Counted from the first letter of the stretch, positions 1-6,925 are shown. The stretch is DNA of 10,750 bases from JAAFIP01 sp043778205 (GCA_043778205.1 JAYWGO010000174.1:1-10750); one strand, 5' to 3'. Numbers and translations are program-made. The notes: generated by a model not told the origin, from the letters alone.

Positions 1-960
1 TTCTACAATCTTCCCATACGTCACTGGCTTGGTCATCACTGCCTGCTGGAGTAATCGATAGAACAGCAACCCCCGTGAGCGTGAAGTTCTGCGGTTGAAT
101 CGAAAGACGAATTCGTCCAAATAATGGTCCAGTTGCGGCGGCTGAACTGCGCTGTGGTGCGTGCCCATCATCCAGCGTTGAAGCAGCGCTGCCACTCTAT
201 GCGCGCCCGGCATGGACTCATGTGCAGGCGTTTTTGATCCCAGATGTACCGTCACACGGTGTTCATAGCCAGACTCTTGCACGTTCCTGTAAGCCGGTGA
301 GCCATCGCTGCGAATAATCGCCCCCGCAAGCACCGTCTCTTTAACGAACGGCATCAAGTGCGCTTCGTCGCCAGCTTCAATTTGCTGGATGCGGATTCTG
401 CCAAACCCCTTGGGCTTGAGTATTTCCACCGCAATAGCCACCAGCACCTTGCGCGTGTTGCTCTTGCGTCCCACTGCAGAGATGGGGTTTTGCCGATCTG
501 TGAGTGCCAAATAGGTCTCCTCAATCTCTACCTCGCCGCACAGTAAGTCCCGCTCTGGTCGCACCATGGCACGGCGTAATCGGTGCAGCATCGTCCAGGC
601 CGTCTCATAACTTCCCAGCCCCAGCACACGTTGCAATCCTAAGGCGCTCACGCCGTGCTTTTGGTTGGTAATGTACCAAATGGCGGCAAACCAGACCCGC
701 AATTCGGTACGCGTCTTGTCAAAAATCGTCCCAGCCGTGACGCTGGCTTGGTGTCTGCACGACGGACAGATGAGCCTACCGCGGCTGACTCTTTGGGCTT
801 GGCTGGCTAGACCGCACTTGGGGCACACTAGGCCGTCGCGCCAACGCAATTTTTCCAGGTATTCTTGACAAGCCAGCTCGGAATGGAACCAGTTAAGAAA
901 CTGAACCCAAGTCGTGGGGTAGTCTGTTCCACCAGCGGGGGTTGAATTGGATGCAGCCAT
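1..960 (-). CDS. IS1595-family transposase (ISSod11-like), C-terminus beyond window
   Basis: The frame is open from ATG at 958-960 to the window edge: 320 residues without a stop. An N-terminal zinc ribbon is visible (Cys46, Cys49, Cys65, Cys68, as CPKC and CPSC), followed by a DDE-type region: GEVEIEETY at 142-150, RSDGSPAY at 217-224, PGAHRVAALLQRW at 251-263, and the family-typical YLDEFVFRFNRR at 280-291. This order matches IS1595-family transposases, which move short insertion sequences by cut-and-paste. His254 stands where most groups have Glu or Asn, which fits the DDHK subgroup (ISSod11-like, from memory). The first catalytic Asp appears as Glu147 and the Lys of the LLKR motif as Gln261, so activity is uncertain. 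The family is usually 300-340 residues, so only a few residues should be missing. The left IS end and target duplication lie outside the window. Confidence 0.88.
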   Translation of the reverse strand, partial: MAASNSTPAGGTDYPTTWVQFLNWFHSELACQEYLEKLRWRDGLVCPKCGLASQAQRVSRGRLICPSCRHQASVTAGTIFDKTRTELRVWFAAIWYITNQKHGVSALGLQRVLGLGSYETAWTMLHRLRRAMVRPERDLLCGEVEIEETYLALTDRQNPISAVGRKSNTRKVLVAIAVEILKPKGFGRIRIQQIEAGDEAHLMPFVKETVLAGAIIRSDGSPAYRNVQESGYEHRVTVHLGSKTPAHESMPGAHRVAALLQRWMMGTHHSAVQPPQLDHYLDEFVFRFNRRTSRSRGLLFYRLLQQAVMTKPVTYGKIVE

Positions 961-1117
961 CTGGCTATTTTGCCACTTGTGGAGCTAAAGGGATACCCCA
1001 TATTTACATACAGCGTTGTACCCGCACGTTTTTACCTAGTATTTGCTCATTAAGGCGCGCAACTCTGAGTGTCAAAGCAGGCTGTCGGAGCCGCCCCACG
1101 CTGAACCTGACCCGGGG
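961..1117. other. Intergenic spacer with probable insertion-sequence end
   Basis: About 157 bases separate the transposase start from the 3' end of the next gene, and no ORF here is credible. On the minus strand, GGGGTATCCC (990-999) followed by TTTAGCTCC lies about 30 bases before the transposase ATG, where the terminal inverted repeat of a compact IS would be expected. The matching end and the target-site duplication cannot be checked because the other end is outside the window. The stretch 1085-1117 holds short GC-rich inverted segments but no terminator with a U-tract. Confidence 0.3.
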
Positions 1118-1744
1118 CTACTTAGGCTGGCGGGCTTGAATACTTTTATAGGCCTGCGCAAGGGTGTCAGCCCCAGGCGCGGCCCGCTGCATAACGGCAG
1201 CAAACCCTGCCAACAGCGCCATCACCAGCAAAGCAATCCACCAGGTTCTGCGCAGCAGCGCTTGCGCCCAGTAGCCCAGCATGGACTGCCTGCCGATGCC
1301 GCGCACCACTGTGCCTGCAAACGCCACCTCAAATGCGACTTCCAATAGCAAGGCGTAGCCGCCCACCAGCCAAAATAAGCCACTGAGCACAAAGGCCAAA
1401 GCTGCCGCCGCCAGCACCCACATGCAGCCCTCGCCTCCTACGTCCAGGCCTGATCCGTCCCAGCCACTGCCCGACTTAGCCTGCCCAGGGTCGCATTTGG
1501 CATAGTCACACCACACGCGCACCCAGCCAAAAAAACTGCCGTAGGCCACGGCAAAGGCCACCGTGTAGCGCAGAGGCAGGCTGTGCATGCCGCCCGCAAG
1601 CAGCGCTGCACTGGCCGCCCAAGCGCACAGCCAGGTAGCGGTAAAAATCAGCGCCACGGCGGTCACAGGCGGTGCCATGTCCAACCTGCGCGATACGAAC
1701 AGGTGGCGCTCATTGCGCTCAGTGCGCTCGTTCCATGCGGTCAT
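1118..1744 (-). CDS. Hypothetical four-helix inner-membrane protein
   Basis: I do not recognise a family. The 208-residue product has hydrophobic segments at about 27-50, 58-77, 108-145 (probably two helices or one re-entrant pair) and 168-185. A polar Gly/Ser-rich loop (about 85-107) has three Cys nearby (Cys79, Cys84, Cys107). The C-terminal tail is charged. The start is uncertain: Met1 at 1744 lacks a clear ribosome-binding site, whereas Met23 (1676-1678) is preceded by AGGTTGG at a good distance, giving 186 residues. The disputed N-terminus is made of a 9-bp tandem repeat (1706-1732) reading NER-TER-NER. The gene diverges from the aldolase gene and appears monocistronic. No function can be inferred. 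Confidence 0.7.
   Translation of the reverse strand: MTAWNERTERNERHLFVSRRLDMAPPVTAVALIFTATWLCAWAASAALLAGGMHSLPLRYTVAFAVAYGSFFGWVRVWCDYAKCDPGQAKSGSGWDGSGLDVGGEGCMWVLAAAALAFVLSGLFWLVGGYALLLEVAFEVAFAGTVVRGIGRQSMLGYWAQALLRRTWWIALLVMALLAGFAAVMQRAAPGADTLAQAYKSIQARQPK
1706..1732. repeat. 9-bp tandem repeat, three copies
   Basis: Three consecutive 9-base units, GCGCTCATT, GCGCTCAGT and GCGCTCGTT on the + strand, share GCGCTC and differ in the last three bases. Read on the minus strand in the frame of the membrane-protein gene they encode NER, TER, NER. If translation starts at the internal ATG (1676-1678), the array is instead part of the 5' leader. Confidence 0.8.
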
Positions 1745-1807
1745 GGGGTAATGATGCCATAAAGCGCCCGCCTCGGGCCCTGTTGCAAGGCCGCACAGCG
1801 CATCAAA

Positions 1808-1870
1808 ATACTATAAATTTAGGAGCTACCCGTGCAGCATTTCCTTGGGCCATAGGGCTAAAATCTATAT
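1808..1870 (+). repeat. Dispersed repeat, copy A, in the leader of the aldolase gene
   Basis: The core at 1820-1864 (TAGGAGCT...CTAAAAT) matches the reverse complement of 4393-4436 inside metH. A 21-base identical block at 1832-1852 runs from GTGCAGCATT to the first bases after TTGGGCC; the rest differs by a few substitutions and one indel. AT-rich flanks (ACTATAAATT on the left, ATCTATATTTTTT on the right) resemble the AT-rich edges of a short dispersed repeat I recall from Comamonadaceae. An imperfect hairpin, GCTAC/GCAGC with four of five pairs, lies near the left side. The element ends about 20 bases before the aldolase ATG, so it is probably transcribed in its 5' leader or contributes to its promoter. 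Confidence 0.8.
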
Positions 1871-1889
1871 TTTTTACTTGCACTCTGCC

Positions 1890-2663
1890 ATGAACCACTT
1901 TAAACACGCCTTGCAAAATAACCAACCGCAAATTGGCCTGTGGCTGATGCTGGCCAACCCGTATGCCACAGAAATATGCGCCAGCTGCGGCTTTGACTGG
2001 CTGCTGATTGACAGCGAACATGCGCCTAACGATGTGCGGTCGACGCTGGCATCGCTGCAAGCTGCAGCGCCCTACCCCAGCCATGCTGTTACCCGCGTGC
2101 CGGTGGGCGACGCAGCGCTGATCAAGCAGCACTTAGACTTGGGCGCGCAAACTATTTTGGTGCCGATGGTGGACACCGCTGCCCAAGCCGCAGACATGGT
2201 TCGCGCCGTGCGCTACCCGCCCCAGGGCATGCGCGGCGTAGGCGCAGGCAGCGCCCGTGCATCGCGCTGGGGGGCCAACCCCGGCTACCTGCAACAAGCT
2301 AACGACGAGGTGTGCCTGCTGGTGCAGGCCGAGACGGCCACAGCGATGGGCAACCTGGATGCGATTGCCCACACCGAAGGGGTAGACGGCGTATTTTTTG
2401 GCCCCTCCGACCTGTCGGCTTCCTTGGGCCATTTGGGCAACACCGCGCACCCTGCTGTACAAAAAGTGATTGAAGAGGGCATAGCCCGTGTGCGCGCAGC
2501 GGGCAAAGCGGCGGGTATTTTGACAGCCGATGCCGCCTTGGCGCAGCGCTACCTGGACCTGGGCGCGCTGTTTGTAGCTGTGGGCATAGACGTGAACTTG
2601 CTGGCAACGCAGGCACGGGCGCTGGCGGGGCGTTTTAAAAAAGCTAACGCCGCTGGGGGCTAG
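1890..2663 (+). CDS. hpaI: HpcH/HpaI-family aldolase (4-hydroxy-2-oxoheptanedioate aldolase type)
   Basis: This 257-residue class II, metal-dependent pyruvate aldolase resembles E. coli HpaI along its length: QIGLWL at 14-19, FDWLLIDSEHAPN at 35-47, QTILVPMV at 87-94, YPPQGMRGVG at 109-118, GVFFGPSDLSA at 167-177, and GALFVAVGID near the end. The expected active-site residues are present: general base His44, Arg69, metal ligands Glu148 and Asp174. The family cleaves 4-hydroxy-2-oxo acids to pyruvate plus an aldehyde (succinic semialdehyde for HpaI, tartronic semialdehyde for GarL). No homoprotocatechuate or galactarate genes adjoin, so the in vivo substrate is open; GarL-type or promiscuous activity is an alternative. 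The start at 1890 is chosen because it aligns with the HpaI N-terminus; the in-frame ATG at 1845 lies inside a dispersed repeat. No clear Shine-Dalgarno sequence is seen. The stop lies one base from the stop of the convergent antiporter gene. Confidence 0.9.
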   Translation: MNHFKHALQNNQPQIGLWLMLANPYATEICASCGFDWLLIDSEHAPNDVRSTLASLQAAAPYPSHAVTRVPVGDAALIKQHLDLGAQTILVPMVDTAAQAADMVRAVRYPPQGMRGVGAGSARASRWGANPGYLQQANDEVCLLVQAETATAMGNLDAIAHTEGVDGVFFGPSDLSASLGHLGNTAHPAVQKVIEEGIARVRAAGKAAGILTADAALAQRYLDLGALFVAVGIDVNLLATQARALAGRFKKANAAGG

Positions 2664-2664
2664 T

Positions 2665-3864
2665 TCACTTCGCGCGAAAAACTATCTCTTTCATCCGCTG
2701 CAGCTTAGGCGCAACCACGGGCACCGTCAGCATGGTGCTGGCAATCGCCATCAACAGCAAGGCAGTAAAAGTCTCGCTAGTAATGATGGCTTTGTCCAGC
2801 AAAATATTGGCAAAAATAATCATGATCAAGGCCTTGGTTTGCAGCAGCCAGCCAATGATCGAGGCCTCGCCTGGGACCCACTTCAAAATTTTGCCTGCCA
2901 AATGCACCCCGGCCAGTTTTCCCAGCACCGAGGCTGCCAACAGCAACCCAGCCGCAACGAACACTGCCTGCCCACCCAGCGTCCAGTTGGTGCGCAAACC
3001 GGTACTTAAAAAGAACACCGGCATCAGCACCAAGAGCACGTTATGGCGCAGCATGTCCATTTGCGCTTGGTTAAACCAGTCGCTGTCCAGCACCGCACCG
3101 GCAATAAAGGCCCCCACCATAAAGTGCAGGCCCGACCAGTCAGCGCCCAGGCTGCACACGATCAACCACATAAGGCCCGCATACCAGCGGTCTTTTTCGG
3201 GCAACCAGCGCATCAGCTTGCGCAGCAAGTAGCTGCACACTGCAAAAGCCAGCAAAAACACCACCTGCTTGCCCACCCGCTCCCAGTCCATCAAAATCAG
3301 CGCCAGCACGCCCCAGATGGCAATGTCGTCGATGCTGGCGTAACGCAAAATGCGCTGGCCGATGGGCTGGCGCAGGATGGCCAGCTTTTCCATCAGCAAA
3401 ATTAAAATCGGCAGCGCCGTGACAGCGCAGGCCATGCCCACGCCCAGCACGAACTGCCACTGTGTGGCCTTAGGGCCCACCCAGCCGGCAAAGCCCAGCA
3501 TGCCGAGGGCCACGACGCTGCCCAAAACCAGTGGCACACCCAATGCCAAGCCCGCCGTGATGCCGCTCTCAACCCGGTGCTCCCAGGCCTTTCGCAGGTC
3601 CAGCTCAATGCCTGCAATCCACACAAAAATCATCACGCCCCACCAGGCTACGCCGTTCAGCGCGGTGACCACCGAGGGGTTGAAAACAAAAGCATAGTAG
3701 TCAGGGTAAATTTTGCCCACAATGCCCGGGCCCAGCAGCACCCCGGTAATGATCTGCACCACCACCAGCGGGGCGTAGTAGTCGGTCTTGCCCAAGCGCC
3801 ATATTAGGTAAGGCAGGGTAAAAATGATCGCCATGGCGACCAGGTAAATTTCGGTGGTGGTCAT
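2665..3864 (-). CDS. CPA2-family cation/proton antiporter
   Basis: This 399-residue, strongly hydrophobic protein has about 11-13 membrane segments and resembles the Na+(K+)/H+ exchanger family (PF00999, CPA2 branch). Supporting features are TGVLLGPGIVG at 40-50, FVWIAGIELDLRKAWEH around 80-96, the exchanger-type ASIDD with acidic pair Asp179-Asp180 in a membrane segment, and later HFMVGAFIAGAVLD and FFLSTGLRTNW. It lacks the cytoplasmic TrkA-N (RCK) domain of Kef-type proteins, so it is a transporter-only form in the inner membrane. Which cation it moves is not visible. It begins 9 bp after the metH stop on the same strand and so is probably co-transcribed with metH under the SAH riboswitch. 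A weak CAGGC precedes the ATG. Its stop codon is separated by a single base from the aldolase stop. Confidence 0.88.
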   Translation of the reverse strand: MTTTEIYLVAMAIIFTLPYLIWRLGKTDYYAPLVVVQIITGVLLGPGIVGKIYPDYYAFVFNPSVVTALNGVAWWGVMIFVWIAGIELDLRKAWEHRVESGITAGLALGVPLVLGSVVALGMLGFAGWVGPKATQWQFVLGVGMACAVTALPILILLMEKLAILRQPIGQRILRYASIDDIAIWGVLALILMDWERVGKQVVFLLAFAVCSYLLRKLMRWLPEKDRWYAGLMWLIVCSLGADWSGLHFMVGAFIAGAVLDSDWFNQAQMDMLRHNVLLVLMPVFFLSTGLRTNWTLGGQAVFVAAGLLLAASVLGKLAGVHLAGKILKWVPGEASIIGWLLQTKALIMIIFANILLDKAIITSETFTALLLMAIASTMLTVPVVAPKLQRMKEIVFRAK

Positions 3865-3873
3865 GCCTGTGGA

Positions 3874-6786
3874 TTATGACAAGTTAGGTGCCAGCAGCCG
3901 CGCCATGTGGGCCTCGGTTTCGCCGCGCCGTGCCGCCATGCTGTTGACCTGGTCATCGCTGATTTTGCCTACGTTAAAGTAGGTGGCCTCTGGGTGGCTA
4001 AAGTAAAAACCACTCACGCTGGCTGCAGGGGTCATGGCCATGCTCTCGGTAATGCCCATGCCGATTTCGTCACATTTGAGCAGGTCAAACATGGCCGCCT
4101 TGACGCTATGGTCTGGGCAGGCCGGGTAGCCGGGCGCGGGGCGAATGCCTTGGTATTTTTCGGCAATCATGTCTTCGTTGCTCAGGCCCTCGCTGGCAGC
4201 GTAGCCCCACAGGTCACGCCGCACTCGGGCGTGCAAGGCCTCGGCAAAGGCTTCGGCCAAGCGGTCGGCCAGGGCTTTGAGCATGATGGCACTGTAGTCG
4301 TCCAGGTCGTCGGTAAAGTACTTTTCCTTTTTGTCCACGCCGATGCCAGCAGTGACTGCAAACATGCCGATATAGTCTTGCTTTTGGAAGCTATTTTGAC
4401 CTGTGGCCCAAGGAAATGCTGCACAAGCAGCTCCTATTTTAGTAGCGTCTAGTTTGGGCGCAATAAAGTCGGCCAGGCAGCGACTGGGGCGCATTACGCC
4501 GTCCACGGCTTGTTTTTCAGTCTGTTGGCGCATGCCGTACCAGGTCAGGGCCACCTCGCTGCGGGTTTCGTCGGTGTAGATTTCGATATCGTCGTCGTTC
4601 ACCGTGTTGGCCGGGTAAAAGCCCAGCACGGCATTGGCAGTAAGCCAGCGGCCCTCCACCAAACGCTTGAGCATGCGCTGGCCGTCGGCATACACGCGCA
4701 CGGCCTCGGTGCCTACTACTTCGTCTTTCAAAATCGCCGGGAAGGGGCCTGCCAAGTCCCAGGTTTGGAAGAACGGGCCCCAGTCGATAAATTTGGCCAG
4801 CTCGGACAGGTCAAAGTTTTTGAACACGCGGCGGCCGATGAACTTGGGCACAGGTGGCGTGGTGTCGGCCCAGGACAGGACGGCGCGCTCTTGGGGGGTG
4901 GCGGTTGCCATGGCCTGGGCCAGTTCTGCATGCTTGGGCGTGGGCAGCCACTTGTTGGCACGCGCTTTGTCCAGCGCCCACATGGGCGTTTGCTTTTTGT
5001 TGGCGTGCTGGTGGCGCACCTTCACATAGTCGGCATTGATCTCGTCAATGTATTTGGTGGCCGAGTCGGACAGCAGGCTTTGCGCCACGCTCACGCTGCG
5101 CGAGGCATCGGGCACATACACCACAGGGCCGTCGTAGTGCGGGGCAATCTTGACCGCAGTGTGCACCCGGCTGGTGGTCGCGCCGCCGATCAGCAGTGGG
5201 ATTTTGGCCATGCGGAAATGCGGGTCTTTTTGCATCTCAGCAGCCACGTACTGCATCTCTTCCAGGCTGGGGGTAATCAAACCGCTCAGGCCAATGATGT
5301 CTGCGCCCTCGATCTTGGCGCGCGCCAGTATCTCGTGGCAGGGCACCATCACGCCCATGTTCACCACTTCAAAGTTATTGCACTGCAAGACCACGGTGAC
5401 GATGTTTTTACCAATGTCGTGCACGTCGCCTTTGACGGTGGCGATGACGATCTTGCCTTTGGCTTTCACGTCCATGCCGGCTGCGGCCTGCTGCTTTTTC
5501 TCTTCTTCGATGTAGGGAATCAAATGCGCCACGGCCTGCTTCATCACGCGCGCGCTTTTCACCACCTGGGGCAAAAACATTTTGCCTTGGCCAAACAAAT
5601 CGCCCACGATGTTCATGCCGTCCATCAATGGGCCTTCGATCACATGCAGCGGGCGGCCGCCTTTGGCGAGGATGATTTGGTAGACCTCTTCGGTGTCTTG
5701 CACAATAAAGTCGGTGATGCCGCGCACCAGCGCGTGCGACAAGCGCTCGTTCACTGGCAGCGCGCGCCACTCGTTCTTTTTGCTGTCGTCTTTGGCGGCG
5801 CCTTTGGCGTTTTCAGCTACCTCTACCAGGCGCTCCCCTGCGTCAGGGCGGCGATTTAAAACGACATCTTCTACCCGCTCGCGCAAGGTGGGTTCCAGCT
5901 CGCTGTACACACCCATCATGCCGGCGTTGACGATACCCATGTCCATACCGGCTGAAATAGCGTGGTACAAAAACACGGTGTGGATCGCCTCGCGCACCGG
6001 GTCGTTGCCGCGAAAGCTAAAGCTCACGTTGCTCACGCCGCCGCTTACCTTGGCACCGGGCAAATTCTCTTTGATCCAGCGCGTGGCGTTGATAAAGTCC
6101 ACCGCGTAGTTGTTGTGCTCCTCAATGCCAGTGGCGATGGCGAAAATGTTGGGGTCGAAAATAATGTCTTCCGGTGGAAAGCCCACCTCGTCCACCAGCA
6201 CTTTGTAGGCGCGTGCGCAAATCTCGGTTTTGCGCTCATAGGTGTCGGCTTGGCCTTTTTCATCAAATGCCATCACCACGGCGGCCGCGCCATAGCGGCG
6301 CAGCAGCTTGGCTTGGTGTTTGAAGGGCTCTACGCCTTCTTTCATGCTGATCGAGTTGACAATAGATTTGCCCTGCACGCAGCGCAGGCCCGCCTCGATC
6401 ACGTCCCATTTGGAGCTGTCGATCATGATGGGCACGCGGGAGATGTCGGGTTCCGACGCAATCAGGTTCAAAAACCGCACCATGGCGGCCTTGCTGTCCA
6501 GCATGGCCTCGTCCATATTGATGTCGATCACCTGCGCGCCGTTTTCGACCTGCTGGCGGGCTACAGCTAAAGCCGCCTCGTACTCGCCGTTCAAAACCAT
6601 GCGGGCGAAGGCTTTGGAGCCCGTAACGTTGGTGCGCTCGCCAATATTGACGAACAGCGTGCCTTGGCCAATGGCCACGGGTTCTAAGCCCGACAGCTTC
6701 ATGGGCGGCATGGCCTGGGCGCTGGAGGCGGTACCGGGCTGTGCGGTAGTGGCCGGTAAAGAGGAGGAAGCCGAGGAGGAAGTCAT
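3874..6786 (-). CDS. metH: Cobalamin-dependent methionine synthase, lacking the homocysteine domain
   Basis: This cytoplasmic enzyme transfers the methyl group of 5-methyltetrahydrofolate through cobalamin to homocysteine. The 970 residues carry, in order: a Ser/Ala-rich leader (1-28); a pterin-binding domain starting at VNIGERTNVTGSKAF (46-60), with DINMDEAMLDS at 88-98 and MIDSSKW at 121-127; a B12 cap (about 340-430, EGPLMDGMNIVGDLFGQGKMFLPQVV); a B12-binding domain with DVHDIGKN (454-461; His456 is the axial cobalt ligand), SGLITPS and GGATTSR; and the AdoMet reactivation domain (about 645-970) with RPAPGYP at 882-888 and ASVSGFYFSHPE. The N-terminal homocysteine-binding barrel of full-length MetH (about 350 residues) is absent, so a separate subunit must supply it. 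Residues about 781-803 are encoded by a dispersed repeat and look like an insertion between APKLD and DYIGMFAVTAG. GGTGAG just before the ATG is the likely ribosome-binding site, controlled by the upstream riboswitch. Confidence 0.96.
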   Translation of the reverse strand: MTSSSASSSLPATTAQPGTASSAQAMPPMKLSGLEPVAIGQGTLFVNIGERTNVTGSKAFARMVLNGEYEAALAVARQQVENGAQVIDINMDEAMLDSKAAMVRFLNLIASEPDISRVPIMIDSSKWDVIEAGLRCVQGKSIVNSISMKEGVEPFKHQAKLLRRYGAAAVVMAFDEKGQADTYERKTEICARAYKVLVDEVGFPPEDIIFDPNIFAIATGIEEHNNYAVDFINATRWIKENLPGAKVSGGVSNVSFSFRGNDPVREAIHTVFLYHAISAGMDMGIVNAGMMGVYSELEPTLRERVEDVVLNRRPDAGERLVEVAENAKGAAKDDSKKNEWRALPVNERLSHALVRGITDFIVQDTEEVYQIILAKGGRPLHVIEGPLMDGMNIVGDLFGQGKMFLPQVVKSARVMKQAVAHLIPYIEEEKKQQAAAGMDVKAKGKIVIATVKGDVHDIGKNIVTVVLQCNNFEVVNMGVMVPCHEILARAKIEGADIIGLSGLITPSLEEMQYVAAEMQKDPHFRMAKIPLLIGGATTSRVHTAVKIAPHYDGPVVYVPDASRSVSVAQSLLSDSATKYIDEINADYVKVRHQHANKKQTPMWALDKARANKWLPTPKHAELAQAMATATPQERAVLSWADTTPPVPKFIGRRVFKNFDLSELAKFIDWGPFFQTWDLAGPFPAILKDEVVGTEAVRVYADGQRMLKRLVEGRWLTANAVLGFYPANTVNDDDIEIYTDETRSEVALTWYGMRQQTEKQAVDGVMRPSRCLADFIAPKLDATKIGAACAAFPWATGQNSFQKQDYIGMFAVTAGIGVDKKEKYFTDDLDDYSAIMLKALADRLAEAFAEALHARVRRDLWGYAASEGLSNEDMIAEKYQGIRPAPGYPACPDHSVKAAMFDLLKCDEIGMGITESMAMTPAASVSGFYFSHPEATYFNVGKISDDQVNSMAARRGETEAHMARLLAPNLS
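4391..4440 (-). repeat. Dispersed repeat, copy B, in frame inside metH
   Basis: On the minus strand the core at 4393-4436 (TAGGAGCTGC...CAAAAT) matches copy A at 1820-1864, including a 21-base identical block. It contains a perfect 5-bp hairpin, GCTGC-TTGT-GCAGC, and is bracketed by a 7-base direct repeat AAAATAG (4434-4440 and 4391-4397). It is translated in the metH frame as KIGAACAAFPWATGQNS. The conserved MetH sequence continues on both sides without stop or frameshift, so the element is tolerated in frame. Confidence 0.82.
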
Positions 6787-6788
6787 AA

Positions 6789-6825
6789 CTCACCTGTGTA
6801 GAAATTAGTATTACTAACGGGTAAG
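6789..6825 (-). promoter_or_regulatory. Candidate anti-Shine-Dalgarno expression platform of metH
   Basis: Reading the minus strand, CTTACC (6825-6820) can pair over all six positions, with one G-U, with GGTGAG (6794-6789), the only Shine-Dalgarno-like sequence before the metH ATG. Between them is a small hairpin, TTAGT-AAT-ACTAA (6817-6805). CTTACC begins inside the riboswitch pseudoknot strand (CGCT, 6827-6824). Forming the SAH-bound pseudoknot would therefore compete with this helix and free the ribosome-binding site, an ON switch. The pairing is seen in the sequence; the mechanism is inference. Confidence 0.55.
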
Positions 6826-6925
6826 CGTAGTTGCATTTTCACCTTCAAGCCTGACAACCGTGCACATGGGTGGCACCTACAAAGTTTGCCAAACCCAAGG
6901 CTGTTGCTGCAACGCTCCTTGAAGT
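6818..6925 (-). ncRNA. SAH riboswitch upstream of metH
   Basis: The minus-strand leader matches the S-adenosylhomocysteine riboswitch layout (Rfam SAH_riboswitch, RF01057 from memory). Helix P1 is CTTCAAG (6925-6919) with CTTGAAG (6849-6843). The conserved GGAGCGTTGC follows P1, and GTCAGG precedes its 3' strand (family consensus about GCCAGG). An inner helix pairs GCAAC with GTTGT, and a variable arm pairs GGG-TT-TGGCA with TGCCA-CCC. The downstream strand GCAACTACGCTTACC can pair with AGCGTTGC to make the pseudoknot (AGCG with CGCT, TTGC with GCAA). In Burkholderiales and Pseudomonas this class precedes ahcY and metH and activates expression when SAH builds up. A possible -10 element, TAAAAT (6937-6932 on the minus strand), would place transcription start close to the 5' strand of P1; no good -35 is seen. 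Confidence 0.85.

Noticed and set aside
1766..1778. Small hairpin GCCCG-CCT-CGGGC upstream of the membrane-protein gene
   Set aside because: The 5-bp stem has no positional link to a start or promoter and is easily expected by chance in GC-rich DNA.
1845..1889. Upstream extension of the aldolase start
   Set aside because: The extra 15 residues come from the dispersed repeat, while the ATG at 1890 lines up with the HpaI N-terminus. It is kept only as a possibility in the findings.
4510..5859. A 449-codon open frame on the + strand, antisense to metH
   Set aside because: It lies wholly opposite a strongly conserved metH sequence, its His/Gly/Val-rich translation resembles no family, and such frames are common antisense to GC-rich genes.
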